Origin: Caprella mutica
Taxonomy: Eukaryota; Arthropoda; Malacostraca; Amphipoda; Caprellidae
Reading direction: 5' to 3'
Assembly: GCA_947561585.1 (NCBI GenBank)
Contig: CANNZV010000273.1
Coordinates: 186,001 to 250,000, forward strand
DNA: 64,000 nt
Below, piece after piece: positions 41,502 to 53,767 of the stretch. The notes below the pieces were generated by a model. That model did no database searches. It was not told the origin of the DNA and saw only the letters and a program-made list of their open reading frames with translations. The translations under genes were made by a program, and so were the position numbers. Position 1 is the stretch's first letter, and each line of letters opens with the position of its first letter.

Positions 41502-43925
41502 CCCGTACACACTGTCAAACACTTCGTCAAACTGTTATGTCCCGTACACACTATCAAACACTTCGTCAAACTGTTATGTCCCGTACACACTGTCAAACAC
41601 TTCGTCAAACTGTTATGTCCCGTACACACTATCAAACACTTCGTCAAACTGTTATGTCCCGTACACACTGTCAAACACTTCGTCAAACTGTTATGTCCCG
41701 TACACACTGTCAAACACTTCGTCAAACTGTTATGTCCCGTACACACTATCAAACACTTCGTCAAACTGTTATGTCCCGTACACACTATCAAACACTTCGT
41801 CAAACTGTTATGTCCCGTACACACTATCAAACACTTCGTCAAACTGTTATGTCCCGTACACACTGTCAAACACTTCGTCAAACTGTTATGTCCCGTACAC
41901 ACTATCAAACACTTCGTCAAACTGTTATGTCCCGTACACACTATCAAACACTTCGTCAAACTGTTATGTCCCGTACACACTGTCAAACACTTCGTCAAAC
42001 TGTTATGTCCCGTACACACTGTCAAACACTTCGTCAAACTGTTATGTCCCGTACACACTATCAAACACTTCGTCAAACTGTTATGTCCCGTACACACTGT
42101 CAAACACTTCGTCAAACTGTTATGTCCCGTACATACTGTCAAACACTTCGTCAAACTGTTATGTCCCGTACACACTGTCAAACACTTCGTCAAACTGTTA
42201 TGTCCCGTACACACTATCAAACACTTCGTCAAACTGTTATGTCCCGTACACACTGTCAAACACTTCGTCAAACTGTTATGTCCCGTACACACTGTCAAAC
42301 ACTTCGTCAAACTGTTATGTCCCGTACACACTATCAAACACTTCGTCAAACTGTTATGTCCCGTACACACTGTCAAACACTTCGTCAAACTGTTATGTCC
42401 CGTACATACTGTCAAACACTTCGTCAAACTGTTATGTCCCGTACACACTATCAAACACTTCGTCAAACTGTTATGTCCCGTACACACTGTCAAACACTTC
42501 GTCAAACTGTTATGTCCCGTACACACTATCAAACACTTCGTCAAACTGTTATGTCCCGTACACACTATCAAACACTTCGTCAAACTGTTATGTCCCGTAC
42601 ACACTGTCAAACACTTCGTCAAACTGTTATGTCCCGTACACACTGTCAAACACTTCGTCAAACTGTTATGTCCCGTACACACTGTCAAACACTTCGTCAA
42701 ACTGTTATGTCCCGTACACACTGTCAAACACTTCGTCAAACTGTTATGTCCCGTACACACTATCAAACACTTCGTCAAACTGTTATGTCCCGTACACACT
42801 GTCAAACACTTCGTCAAACTGTTATGTCCCGTACATACTGTCAAACACTTCGTCAAACTGTTATGTCCCGTACACACTGTCAAACACTTCGTCAAACTGT
42901 TATGTCCCGTACACACTATCAAACACTTCGTCAAACTGTTATGTCCCGTACACACTGTCAAACACTTCGTCAAACTGTTATGTCCCGTACACACTGTCAA
43001 ACACTTCGTCAAACTGTTATGTCCCGTACACACTATCAAACACTTCGTCAAACTGTTATGTCCCGTACACACTATCAAACACTTCGTCAAACTGTTATGT
43101 CCCGTACACACTATCAAACACTTCGTCAAACTGTTATGTCCCGTACACACTGTCAAACACTTCGTCAAACTGTTATGTCCCGTACACACTGTCAAACACT
43201 TCGTCAAACTGTTATGTCCCGTACACACTGTCAAACACTTCGTCAAACTGTTATGTCCCGTACACACTGTCAAACACTTCGTCAAACTGTTATGTCCCGT
43301 ACACACTATCAAACACTTCGTCAAACTGTTATGTCCCGTACACACTGTCAAACACTTCGTCAAACTGTTATGTCCCGTACATACTGTCAAACACTTCGTC
43401 AAACTGTTATGTCCCGTACACACTGTCAAACACTTCGTCAAACTGTTATGTCCCGTACACACTATCAAACACTTCGTCAAACTGTTATGTCCCGTACACA
43501 CTGTCAAACACTTCGTCAAACTGTTATGTCCCGTACACACTGTCAAACACTTCGTCAAACTGTTATGTCCCGTACACACTATCAAACACTTCGTCAAACT
43601 GTTTTGTCCCGTACACACTGTCAAACACTTCGTCAAACTGTTATGTCCCGTACATACTGTCAAACACTTCGTCAAACTGTTATGTCCCGTACATACTGTC
43701 AAACACTTCGTCAAACTGTTATGTCCCGTACACACTGTCAAACACTTCGTCAAACTGTTATGTCCCGTACACACTATCAAACACTTCGTCAAACTGTTAT
43801 GTCCCGTACATACTGTCAAACACTTCGTCAAACTGTTATGTCCCGTACACACTATCAAACACTTTGTCAAACTGTTATGTCCCGTACACACTATCAAACA
43901 CTTCGTCAAACTGTTTGTCAAACTC
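41502..43925. repeat. 39-bp minisatellite, about 62 copies, built from a MITE end
   Basis: Unit CCCGTACACACTGTCAAACA plus CTTCGTCAAACTGTTATGT. Variants CTGTC, CTATC and ATACTGTC are interleaved. The last copy continues as ACTGTTTGTCAAACT, and an inverted copy of that whole end is at 44232-44276. The array therefore looks like an amplified terminal repeat. Long open frames on both strands result from the period of 39 and absence of stops; they are not treated as genes. Confidence 0.96.
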
Positions 43926-44276
43926 AAGCAGTATCTTCAAATAATTTTTAATGTTTGTGTTCCTACTCTCTCATGTTTTTGTCAAACTGTTTGAACTTTG
44001 GTTTGATATCTAGGTACAGCAAATAAATTGTGGATATTGTAATAGAATTAGTCAAGAAATTAAGCATATGCACGATATATGCAAGAATATTTATAAATAA
44101 TTTTTCTCATATAAATTATGCAAAAACTTTGTTTTCCATTTTAGTTCTTGACTAACTATTTCCAACATGTTGGATCGCTTCAAATCTGCCAAATTTAATT
44201 TTTGACAACTCAAAAATTGAACGGATAATAATCAGTTTGACAAACAGTTTGATGAAGTGTTTGACAGTGTGTACGG
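43878..44276. mobile_element. MITE whose left terminal repeat seeds the 39-bp array
   Basis: Left end (43878-43925) CCCGTACACACTATCAAACA continuing to GTTTGTCAAACT; right end (44232-44276) is the complement, ending GTGTGTACGG. The interior is AT-rich and non-coding. A GTACACACTGTCAAACA fragment recurs at 44633. Confidence 0.75.
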
Positions 44277-44502
44277 TGCAACTGTAACATTTTATTACAA
44301 TACTGCAAATTTTCTTGATTGGACCTCTACCCTGCATTTAAAAAAATTCCATCAAATAGGTAATTTCGAGTAATATTTATATAATTTCATTTTATTTACA
44401 TGGAGTCGAACTTGTGAATAGTTACTTCCAATTTAGATTATTGTGATTACAATTTAGATATGGAAAATTTATAATTTGATGCATACATAATGTGATAGTA
44501 TA

Positions 44503-44632
44503 GGGCAAGTTCTTAATTATCGGTCAGTTCAACATTTTCGGACACGTAAGAAAAAAATATATAATAATTATTATTTAACTTTAATTTTAGTTGGTATCCA
44601 TGATACCTGCAGGTATCATGGATACCAACTCG
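44503..44632. mobile_element. MITE family C, left part with full palindromic core
   Basis: GGGCAAGTTCTTAATTATCG after TA, then the core GGTATCCATGATACCTGC followed by its complement. The right arm is missing; the sequence passes into a GTACACACTG fragment and a foldback end. Confidence 0.65.
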
Positions 44633-44636
44633 TACA

Positions 44637-45105
44637 CACTGTCAAACAAGACAATTCGTCGACGAGACAATTCGTTGCGGACAACTTTATATATAATTTT
44701 TCATATATGTATTTATTTAAAACAAAATTTTTTTAAACAATTTTGTAAAATCTTCAAACTACATACACAGGCATTTGAGTTTGTTCGATCTTAGATTTTA
44801 GTCTTGTATAAATTACTCGTACTGTTGATACCAAGTTTTAATATTATTTCATTAGTTAATTGTTTTTATTCATTATAAATTGTGGAATAATAATATTTAT
44901 TTATAATTAATCGAAGATTTCAAATTCATTAGAAAAATATTTTGTATTTTAGATATTAAGTTTTGTACATATTCATAACATTTATCAATTGGAAAATTTG
45001 GGGAAAAATGGAAAATGTAGTGAATTTCCTGGCAAAATGAAATAAGAAGTAATATGAAATATGGCGAAAAAGCGATTGTCCGCAATGAATTGTCCTAGCA
45101 AGATT
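44637..45105. mobile_element. Foldback element 4 with GACAATTCG-type ends
   Basis: Left end has GACAATTCGTCGACGA units (44650-44690). The right end (45075-45105), read in reverse, is TTGCTAGGACAATTCATTGC. Unit spacing is 14-16 bp. The GCTAGGACAATT cap matches the 52446 element. No clear target duplication was found, so confidence is lower than for elements 1, 2 and 5. Confidence 0.5.
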
Positions 45106-45975
45106 ATAAAATCTAGTGTATTTGCCCGTTAAATATAACGGGTCTTCAGTAGTAATTTATTACCCGTTGTCAGGTCATTTTCAGTGAACTTAAATAAAAT
45201 TCATTTTTCTGCATAAACTGATACTTTTTTCATAGATAAAAACATTTTGAAATTGAATAAAAACAGGGGAATTTAAATACCAAGTCAATATATTCCCGTG
45301 CGTATCATAGTTACATTCTTCATGTTTAATACCTGTCGTGTAAAAGTGGACACCAAATAAATAGATAAACACACTACGGGAATTATTAGGATAGATAATA
45401 CACTATATTATAAATAGTCACATCAGAAACAGTGAAACAGTTAATCTTTATTCTGTAAAAAGATTTATAAATTAACTTAAGGATACTTTTATTAATCATC
45501 ATCTAAATATTTGAAAAAAGTGTGTACGAAAAAAACTTTAAATAAACCTTAAATAATCAATGAAAAAGGTGATAAAGAGCACCAAATAAATAATACCACT
45601 AATAAAATTAATAAATAAAAATTAACTGTTACTATCAATTATTATACTAGCAAAGAAAATACAATTTAATATTATTAAAGTAATTAATATTATTCAAATA
45701 ACCTGTATTAAGAGCGAAAGAACAGCTAAGTTCCACAACGACCAGCTTCTAAAAGATGGCCATTGGATGAAGTTATTTGGAGAGTACATTACCGAACATG
45801 GCAGACATGATATCTATAAAAAGGTTTAAAGGAAATCCCTTAAAGGAAACACAGAAGGTGGTATTGCAACTGGTATCACCTTCGAAAATAACAACAACAT
45901 GACGAATTGGAAAGTTAGAAATCGAAACAGGTGAACGGGATTCAAGCAAAGAGAGAGAAAGTGGAGTAATGACTA
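45106..45975. other. Intergenic, nothing recognised
   Basis: AT-rich; includes a short TTAAATATAACGGGT dyad near 45131. No gene seen. Confidence 0.35.
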
Positions 45976-46150
45976 GGGTTGTGACAATATGCGTTTAAAA
46001 TCATAGATCCTGAAAATATTATAGACGGATTGAATTAAAGACTATTTAATCGTTCTAAACCAGCGGTTTATAGTATTCGATACCATTTCATTTCGTTTCG
46101 TCTACGATATACTTAAGATCTATGATTTTAAACACATATTGTCACAACCC
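45976..46150. mobile_element. MITE family A, copy 5
   Basis: GGGTTGTGACAATATGCG and complement, TA duplicated on both sides; the best-preserved copy in the window. Confidence 0.87.
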
Positions 46151-46249
46151 TATAGTAATAACATATATCATCTTATATCCTATGAGTCACATATAGTAAA
46201 TCTGATGAAAACAATCTGTTATGGCATAAACTTATAATATTAAGTAATG

Positions 46250-46470
46250 CAGTAGAACTCCTCTATAATGACATCCTGTATGGTGTCACGTCACGAGTAT
46301 GTGATAGCCTCTATAGTTAACAAAACATCTTTAGTCTGCCATAAAATGCAATTAGTTTTAGAAAACTGATGGCTATTCATAGCAGACTGAAGAAAATTTG
46401 TTCACTATAGAGGCTACTTCCTTACTCAGGACACTACATTCACTATACAGGATTTTCTTTCGCTCTACTG
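46250..46470. mobile_element. Pogo/Tigger-like MITE, copy 4
   Basis: Left CAGTAGAACTCCTCTATAAT, right TTTTCTTTCGCTCTACTG then TA. Same family as 14768 and 38988. Confidence 0.65.
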
Positions 46471-46737
46471 TATATATTAAGTAATTTCCAATCAAACCAG
46501 ACAGAATTGTTCACTGTACTACCCAAGTCTATAATTACAAATAGTTGTTCTTTAAAATGAAAAGGTAGTAAATCGTACCAATGTTTGTATAATTTACCTA
46601 TCTACACTTTTGGTCAGTAAATCGAATTTAGTTATAGTTACTAAATGAATATACAGTATATAAATGCTGTACCAATGGCAAATGGTAGAAAGGATCATTT
46701 TAGTCGTATAATAACTAGCATTGTAGATTTAAAATAT

Positions 46738-46836
46738 ATTATTGGTCAGTTTCACATCTTCGGTCATATAAGAAAAAATGATATAATAATTATTATTCTA
46801 TTTATATTGGTTTTCAGATGCCTGAGGGTATCATGG
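46738..46836. mobile_element. MITE family C, fragment
   Basis: TTATTGGTCAGTTTCACATC and TTCGGTCATATAAG match the left arm; the core half GGGTATCATGGG follows. It runs into the dispersed repeat at 46838. Confidence 0.5.
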
Positions 46837-46837
46837 G

Positions 46838-47330
46838 TAATTAATTTATTAGAGGGTTTAACGTCTGTTTTGGAACCAAAGGCCATATCGCTGACGTAAA
46901 AAGGAAATTAAGTACAAGGGACTGGAAGAAGAAGTCAGAAAGGAAAGTGGCTCCATGAACAAAGTCACCTACCACAGTCAGTGATAAAGCTCATGAATGC
47001 AGAAAAGCTACTCTATGAGTGCAGTCACTTACCAAAAATGTGACGAAAGGGACACAAGCACCAGTGGCTGCACTCACGGATGGAGAGGAAAATGAAGAGG
47101 TGATAGTAAATGAAGCCTACGAGCCTACCTAACACAAAATCTAAGACCTCGTAGTTGAAGAGCATAACCCTAGCGCTATCCTCTAAAACTGCAAGTAGCG
47201 TTAAAAAATTATAAATATGGTAAAAATGAAAAAAGACAATCCATATTACAACAGTTCGGGACCCAAGGGACGCCACCCCCTTCTCTTCAATTCACCACAG
47301 ACAGCTTCAGGATAGAGCCGCTGGGAGCGG
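46838..47330. repeat. Unidentified dispersed repeat, copy 1
   Basis: About 490 bp, closely matched by 61308-61755 and partly by 52985-53135. Shared blocks include AGGCCATATCGCTGA, TCATGAATGCAGAAAAGCTA-like and CACAGACAGCTTCAGGATAG. In one frame it reads KGHIADVKRKL, hinting at a decayed coding origin, but no family is recognised. Confidence 0.7.
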
Positions 47331-48566
47331 TATCGTGGATAACAATTGAAATGAAATTAATATAAAAAAAACGATATAGCGCAATTATTTTATAATTTTT
47401 ATTTTAATTGGTATCCATGATATACCCGCAGGTATCATGGATACCAATAAAAATAAAAATTCATGCTGAACCTACCAGCAATGTCGCGTGAATTTTTAAG
47501 AATATCTTAAGAGTCATATAATAAGTTTATATTTTTATATATGAAAATGCATGACTCTTTATTACTGTAAGAAAAGTATTTTGTCACATCTAAAGTTAAT
47601 GCATGTAATAAAAGCAGAGAAACACAAAGGAAGAAGCAACAACAAAATGTTATATTAGTTAATTTGATCTTTAGAGTTTTAAAGTTTTAAATTCTACGAA
47701 ATAAATTATCAAAAGTAATTTAAAAACACATAAATTATGTTAGCATATAGAAAAAAGAGAATTAGTTTTGTGTTGAATTTATGTACTATAAAACATTTTA
47801 TAAACTAATGTTAATAAAATACATATATTAGAGAATGATATCAACTATATATTGATGCTTCTATATATAAATTATATCTATTCATGAACAGTTAGCCAGA
47901 TATAGAATATGAATAGTTTATGAATTATATTACTATTAGTAAATGATTCTAAAGGGAGAAAGTGATTTTTATAGTAATTAATTAATACTATACTGTAAAC
48001 AAAACATGGTATTTGTTGGTATGCTCACGTACACAGGCACACACAGTCTGGATCTAAAGGGCAAAGTGCACTATTTGAAATGTGTCCATTCAAGCCCCGC
48101 CCATATCACTCCAAGCCACGCCCACTTTCATGTCCGACACGCCGGAATAGTTTACGTATCCTAATTTTCATCCAATAACTTGATAAATAGAAACGGAACT
48201 GATTGAATATTCAACAAAGTTGATATGCCAATGTTGAATATCTGAATTAATGAAAATAATTCGACTTGGGAAGACAGAAAAACCTTCTAACTTGAACTTG
48301 AATTCTGCTCGATTTCGACCAGAAGTGATTCCATCTCTTGTGAACATCAACTTACTTTATTCTTTGACATTGAGTTCTTATACCAAATTCATTACAGTTA
48401 ACATCAATTGTAGTCACAAATGCTTTAAATGCAAACTGAAACACTCCATTGGATCGTATGTTGGGTACGAACGGGGCACGGATTCGTACTGTCGTAGTCT
48501 CGGCGTCATTCGAACGCCACTGCGCGGTGGCCGATAAGAAGAATTCGTAGATGACAGAAAGGCGTG
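47331..48566. other. Intergenic with family C core palindrome
   Basis: 47404-47450 carries ATTGGTATCCATGATA and the inverted half GGTATCATGGATACC, another copy of the core shared by MITE families B and C. A 95-codon open frame at 48250 has two CxxC-like pairs but no recognised domain and is not called. Confidence 0.4.
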
Positions 48567-49361
48567 GAACTTTCGTTATTCTACTTTTATTAGTTTGTAC
48601 TCTATTTTATCTACATGAACCACAATGTTATTCTACTTTTATTAGTCTGTACTCTATTTTATCTACATGAACCACAATGTTATTCTACTTTTATTAGTCT
48701 GTACTCTATTTCATCTACATGAACCACAATTTTATTCTACTTTTATTAGTCTGTACTCTATTTTATCTACATGAACCACAATGTTATTCTACTTTTATTA
48801 GTTTGTACTCTATTTTATCTACATGAACCACAATGTTATTCTACTTTTATTAGTTTGTACTCTATTTTATCTACATGAACCACAATGTTATTCTACTTTT
48901 ATTAGTTTGTACTCTATTTTATCTACATGAACCACAATGTTATTCTACTTTTATTAGTTTGTACTCTATTTCATCTACATGAACCACAATGTTATTCTAC
49001 TTTTATTAGTCTGTACTCTATTTTATCTACATGAACCACAATGTTATTCTACTTTTATTAGTCTGTACTCTATTTCATCTACATGAACCACAATGTTATT
49101 CTACTTTTATTAGTCTGTACTCTATTTCATCTACATGAACCACAATGTTATTCTACTTTTATTAGTCTGTACTCTATTTTATCTACATGAACCACAATGT
49201 TATTCTACTTTTATTAGTTTGTACTCTATTTTATCTACATGAACCACAATTTTATTCTACTTTTATTAGTCTGTACTCTATTTTATCTACATGAACCACA
49301 ATGTTATTCTACTTTTATTAGTTTGTACTCTATTTTATCTACATGAACCACAATGTTATCG
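48567..49361. repeat. 52-bp minisatellite, about 15 copies
   Basis: Unit ATGTTATTCTACTTTTATTA followed by GTCTGTACTCTATTTTATCT and ACATGAACCACA. C/T variants (GTCTG/GTTTG, TTTTATC/TTTCATC) are mixed among the copies. Confidence 0.95.
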
Positions 49362-49973
49362 AGTTACAGTATACTCAAGTTAGATAATATATACTGATTA
49401 CATCCTATAACAAGAGATCAGTCTGTCTGTCCGAAGCCTTTGATAAAATTAGAAAGGAAAAACTAGTAATTAGTGGCCACGGGTCACACTAATATTAATA
49501 ATCGAAATAATAATACCTTTCACTTTAGAGAGTTAAAGTAATTTATTTATATTTATTTATATATTATATGTACTTACTGTAAAATATAATCCTAAATCCA
49601 TTATATTAATTGAATTGTCACTGGATGAACAGCAGGTACCAGATCGGTGATTATATTATTAATTTATAACAAAATGTCCGTTATTTCTTTATTCTCACAT
49701 GTACTTTAATATAATGAAATTATATTCATGTAATATTTCCATAACTATAAGCTATTACATTTTACAGATTTTAGATTCAATTACAAAATTTGAATTAAAA
49801 AATAGGAAGATATTTTAATTCTTTATCTCAATTTGTATTAATTTTAAGCTAATTTTCCTGATAATAACAGAAATCAAATTTCTATGTACTTAAACAATTT
49901 ATTTATTTAAAGTAGGTATTTATCATCAAGAATTCTCCCACAATTACCTTATTAATATATAGAACATTATTTA
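49362..49973. other. Intergenic, nothing recognised
   Basis: AT-rich; no gene or repeat seen. Confidence 0.35.
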
Positions 49974-49975
49974 TA

Positions 49976-51175
49976 CAGGGTGTTTCAGATTGAAGACAAA
50001 CAGTTTCCTTATAAAATGATTCATTCAATTGGATGTTTCGTAAATTAAAATGGTATATCATTTTGAAGCTAGTGTCAAAATTTTCTTTTTTTTAGACATC
50101 TAGATCTCAATTTCATATTTCGTTTCATGGCTTTAGATTGGAATAAAGTAATACAGCTCAACAACTAATGAGGGTCTAATTCATCAATCGCTAAATTGTT
50201 GATAAGGAGTCATTCAAATTTATGGAAAATAGTTAAATAGGAGACGGGTTCAAACTCTGATAAACAAGGACGAGGCCGTAACCAAAGCATACGAACCAAA
50301 AAACTGACCAAAAAGATGAATAAGAAGTTGCTTCGAAGCCCACGGCGATATCCCAGTGTTGGTAAAACTTCAGTGCATCGAGAACTGAAAGAAGATATGA
50401 GAACAAAACTATTTAAAATGCTGAAACCCATTGAGCTTTCTGACCATCATGATAGAATGAGGGCTGCAAAAATTAGGCACATCCTGAATGAGATAACAGA
50501 AGGTACGCTCCCTAACTTGGTGTTCACAGATGAGAAGAAAATTGACATTCAGCAAGTTGTTAACCATCAAAATGATCGAATTTGTTGTTTCTCAAGTTCT
50601 CCTGAAAATTGGATTGTGACAAGACGTCAAAATGCACAGTATGTGATGGTTTGGGCCACTGGAAGATCTCCCATCGTATTTTGGGCCTTGTGGTTTCTAA
50701 TTGAGCTTAGAGAGTACATCTCACTCATTATGGAATCGAATTTGCTTCCATTGGCTAAAGGACACTTTCAGGAGTCACCATGGAGTCTCTAACAGGTCAC
50801 ATCACCATCAATCACTTGGTTCTAAATTGATCAGATTCCATCCTAACAGAGACACAGATTGCTGGTCACCAAAGACCCCAGACTTTTTAATTCATTGGAA
50901 TTTTCTATCTGGTCAATTCTGGAGATAAGGGTCTCAACTAATTCTCATACTTCTCTAGAATCTCTGAACGCAAAATTGGAATGGGAAGTAATGGTCCACA
51001 AGAACAACTACGAGTTGCTTGTGAAGCATTTGTTCATAAACTGAAAGCTGTGATTCGTAATAAGGCTGGTTATAACAAATAATGGAATCTTGAAAATCAA
51101 GATTAACATTTTGAATTTAAATATGTGTTCCTATATATCAAAAAGTCTGTTGCCTTAAAACATAATTTTGAAATA
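49976..51175 (+). pseudogene. Mariner-type transposase, decayed copy 1
   Basis: The terminus CAGGGTGTTTCAGATTGAAG at 49977 is typical of Tc1/mariner elements. The transposase is readable from about 50316: LVFTDEKKIDIQQVVNHQND has the first catalytic Asp, and TRRQNAQYVMVWA follows. A frameshift near 50770 and stops break it where the second Asp should be. A later frame shows LEFSIWSILE, then LKAVIRNKAGYNK, the C-terminal block. The right end has CTGTTGCCTTAA near 51150. The catalytic triad is incomplete, so it is not functional. Confidence 0.8.
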
Positions 51176-51525
51176 TTGAAGTTAAAATTGTTAAAGGAAT
51201 ATCCCTTCTTCATTCCTTACTTGTCACTACGATATTCCCTCTACATCCGCTTATCATCCCCTTACCATATAAATATCACTCCGAGAGAATATCCCCGCAA
51301 TGCTCCCTGCTCATTACCGCAGTGAGATGTTGTGAGTTACTTATGTAAAAAGTAGCTCTCGTTGAAGCTCTCATCCCACGCTGTAGCACATCTCTAGCTA
51401 CCTGTCACAGTCTCTGACGTCATATTTAAATTACTACCCCTACGTATTTTAGAAAGAGTCAAAAGGAAACTAAAGTGATTACATAAAACAATATAGAAGT
51501 ATAATGTTGATTGTTATTTCAGAAT

Positions 51526-51895
51526 TAAGGCAACAAACTTTTGACATACAGATTACTCATATTTAAATTTTAAAGGTTAATTTTGAATTCCATAATTGCA
51601 ATTCAAAGGTGAATAATAAATAAAGTATATAATGTTCCATTTATTTGTTATAACTCCCTTATTACGAACCACAGTCTGCTAGGAAGAAATGCATTGCAAG
51701 CAACTCGTACCTAGTTGTTCTTGTGGATTTTTTTCCCACTTCACTTGCAATTTTGTTTTCAGAGACTCGTGAGAAGTGTGAGGGCTAGTTGAGACCCTTG
51801 TCTCCCAAATTGACCAGATTTTACCCAAAAAGGATGGGGAGCACCGACATTTGAACCCAGGACAATCGAGCCAATAGAACAATTGTGATATCAGA
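51526..51895 (-). pseudogene. Mariner-type transposase, C-terminal fragment in inverse orientation
   Basis: The minus strand encodes IWSIWETRVSTSPHTSHESL then KWEKNPQEQL, homologous to the C-terminal part of the copy at 50.9 kb. Its terminus (minus strand TTGTTGCCTTAATTCTG) matches the end of copy 1. It is closer to an intact reading than copy 1 in this part, but lacks the N-terminal two thirds. Confidence 0.75.
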
Positions 51896-52308
51896 CAGAA
51901 CTGTTACTTTGTAAATGGAGTAGTAATGGTCTTCAATTAAGTGAATACCATAGACTTTAACATGAACGGACTCGGCTACAACCCGGAGAATTAAAATTTA
52001 GACTTTGTATAAAAAACAATGCGTACAAATATTTAATTTTTACTTAATGCTTTATTATTAGCATTATTAAGAATGCAACTAATGCAATTGAAGGGTGGCA
52101 CAGAGCGATGCAAAGCTAGACTCATAATCGTCATTCTATTATTTATAAATTTAAAAAATAATAAAATTAGAGCAAAATCACATTGAAAATAAATTAAGGC
52201 GGCGTATAAATAATGAAAATCAAGTACGTGTGAGCAAATCAGGCCACAATCGTCAAAATCAACAATCTTCAAACCTCAATAAAGCTTTAAGTAAGTTAAA
52301 TATCATAT
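51896..52308. other. Intergenic, nothing recognised
   Basis: No gene, inverted repeat or array seen before the inverted repeat at 52309. Confidence 0.35.
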
Positions 52309-52704
52309 GTGTATGTGTTCCGTACAATTTACCGAATTGCGAATTCTCGAAATTGCGCAGAGCGTTTTTAACTCCGCATTGCCCAGAGTGGATCAGGTGG
52401 GCCTCTTGAGCCTGGGTGAAATACAACCACTGCTATAGGTGTCACGGTGCTAGGACAATTGCCACCCGCGGACATTTGCCACCCGCGGATAATTGCCACC
52501 CCCGGACAGTTGCCACCCGGACAATTGCCACCCCCGGACAATTACCACCCAAATAATGAATATCAGGCCACTTAACTTTAAAAATGGTGATAAAATATGT
52601 ATATTATTGTTGTACGATTAATTATTAATTATATACAATATAAGATAAAAAAAATATCATTCGGTTTCTGAATGTGCTTTTTAAATCTTATATTTCTTAA
52701 ATCC

Positions 52705-52816
52705 TATGTTATTGAATACTTTTTACCTCTTCTTTAGAACGATTCAAAACTGTTTAATTCCCTTCGTCTATAACATTTTCAGGATTTAGGATTTTAAAAA
52801 CATATTGTCACAACCC
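52705..52816. mobile_element. MITE family A, right half
   Basis: Ends CATATTGTCACAACCC before TA; the left half is lost. It lies inside foldback element 2. Confidence 0.7.
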
Positions 52817-52984
52817 TAATTATATTGTCAGGATTCTTAACTTGTAAATTATATTACTGGGTAGTAATATAAATACCTATTGTTTTTCCTTTAGCAAATA
52901 ATTAAAAATAAAGACCTATTCCGGGCGAGATATTTTAATTCTATTAATGGAATATCGTCTGCTCCAGAAATTTGGTTTACTAAT

Positions 52985-53135
52985 GACTATATCACTGACA
53001 TCAAAATGAAATTAAATACAAGGGACTTGAAGAAGCAGTACGAAAGGAAAGTGGCTCCTTGAACAAAGTCATTTATCACCGTGGGTGACAATGCTCATGG
53101 ATGCAGAAAAGCTACTCTGTGAATGCAGTCATTTA
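52985..53135. repeat. Dispersed repeat, partial copy 2
   Basis: Matches 46880-47030 (GACTTGAAGAAGCAGTACGA and GCTCATGGATGCAGAAAAGC). Inside foldback element 2. Confidence 0.65.
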
Positions 53136-53314
53136 AAAAGGAAAATATTAAATGTGTAATGAATTTTCTTATCTTATAATGTATACAAATAATAATTTAT
53201 CGTACAAAAAAAATAATATACAATTGTCCGGAGGTGGCAATTGTCCGGGTGGCAACTGTCCGGGGGTGTCAATTGTCCGCGGGTGGCAATTGTCCGGTCA
53301 CGAGGTGTCACATA

Positions 53315-53767
53315 GTACATCACGGTTCTAGGAAATTTCGGTCTTGGAAAACTCGGTCTCAGTTCATTATGGTGTTATAAAAGAACAATGATAGAAAAAG
53401 TTGAAATTACGAGTACTAAAATGTGTAGTGTATTTATTAAAAGCGGATAACAACATTAACCGTTGTAAAATAATACGTACAATTAGTAATTTTGACATGT
53501 TTTGACATTTATTTAACATGAGATTTGAGCGGAAAATTTGGTCTCGAGTATAAATAAAACTTATGAATTAGATGTATCAGGGGGCGTGCCGCCCAACAAA
53601 CAGCCCTGCCAGGTTTTTAAACAATCATGAAGTGTGAAGAACAACAACCTAGCGGATACAGCAAACTACATAATGGTCATGTATGTTGAGAGGTCATTTA
53701 TAATTCTGAGACCAAAAATTCAAGACCGAATATTCTGAGACTGAAATTTCCGGCCACCATTGTATCA
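53315..53767. mobile_element. Foldback element 3 with GGAAATTTCGGTCTT arrays
   Basis: Left end GGTTCTAGGAAATTTCGGTC with 15-bp units; the right end is inverted (GAGACCAAAAATTCAAGACC onward, cap reversed GGTGGCCGGAAATTTC). Possible worn 9-bp duplication GTACATCAC / TTGTATCAC (6 of 9). The interior has GGGGGCGTGCCGCC and ACAATCATGAAGTGTG, shared in inverse orientation with element 5. Confidence 0.68.

Larger units (their letters stand above)
52437..53311. mobile_element. Mutator-type foldback element 2 with GGACAATTGCCACCC arrays
   Basis: A perfect 9-bp duplication AGGTGTCAC flanks it (52437-52445, 53303-53311). The left array (52450-52552) has six units of 15-17 bp with core GGACAATTGCCACCC; the right array (53226-53302) is inverted. 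Left cap GGTGCTAGGA, right cap reversed CGTGACCGGA. The interior contains half of a family A MITE (52705-52816) and a fragment of the dispersed repeat (52985-53135), so it has collected other repeats. No transposase. Confidence 0.82.

Noticed and set aside
41363..43994. Open frames of more than 800 codons on both strands
   Set aside because: They are produced by a 39-bp repeat (13 codons, no stop) and occur in several frames at once; there is no start context, domain or splice support.
48250..48537. 95-codon frame with CSHKCFKCK
   Set aside because: No domain, no splice support and no similarity I recognise; the length is expected by chance in a window this size.
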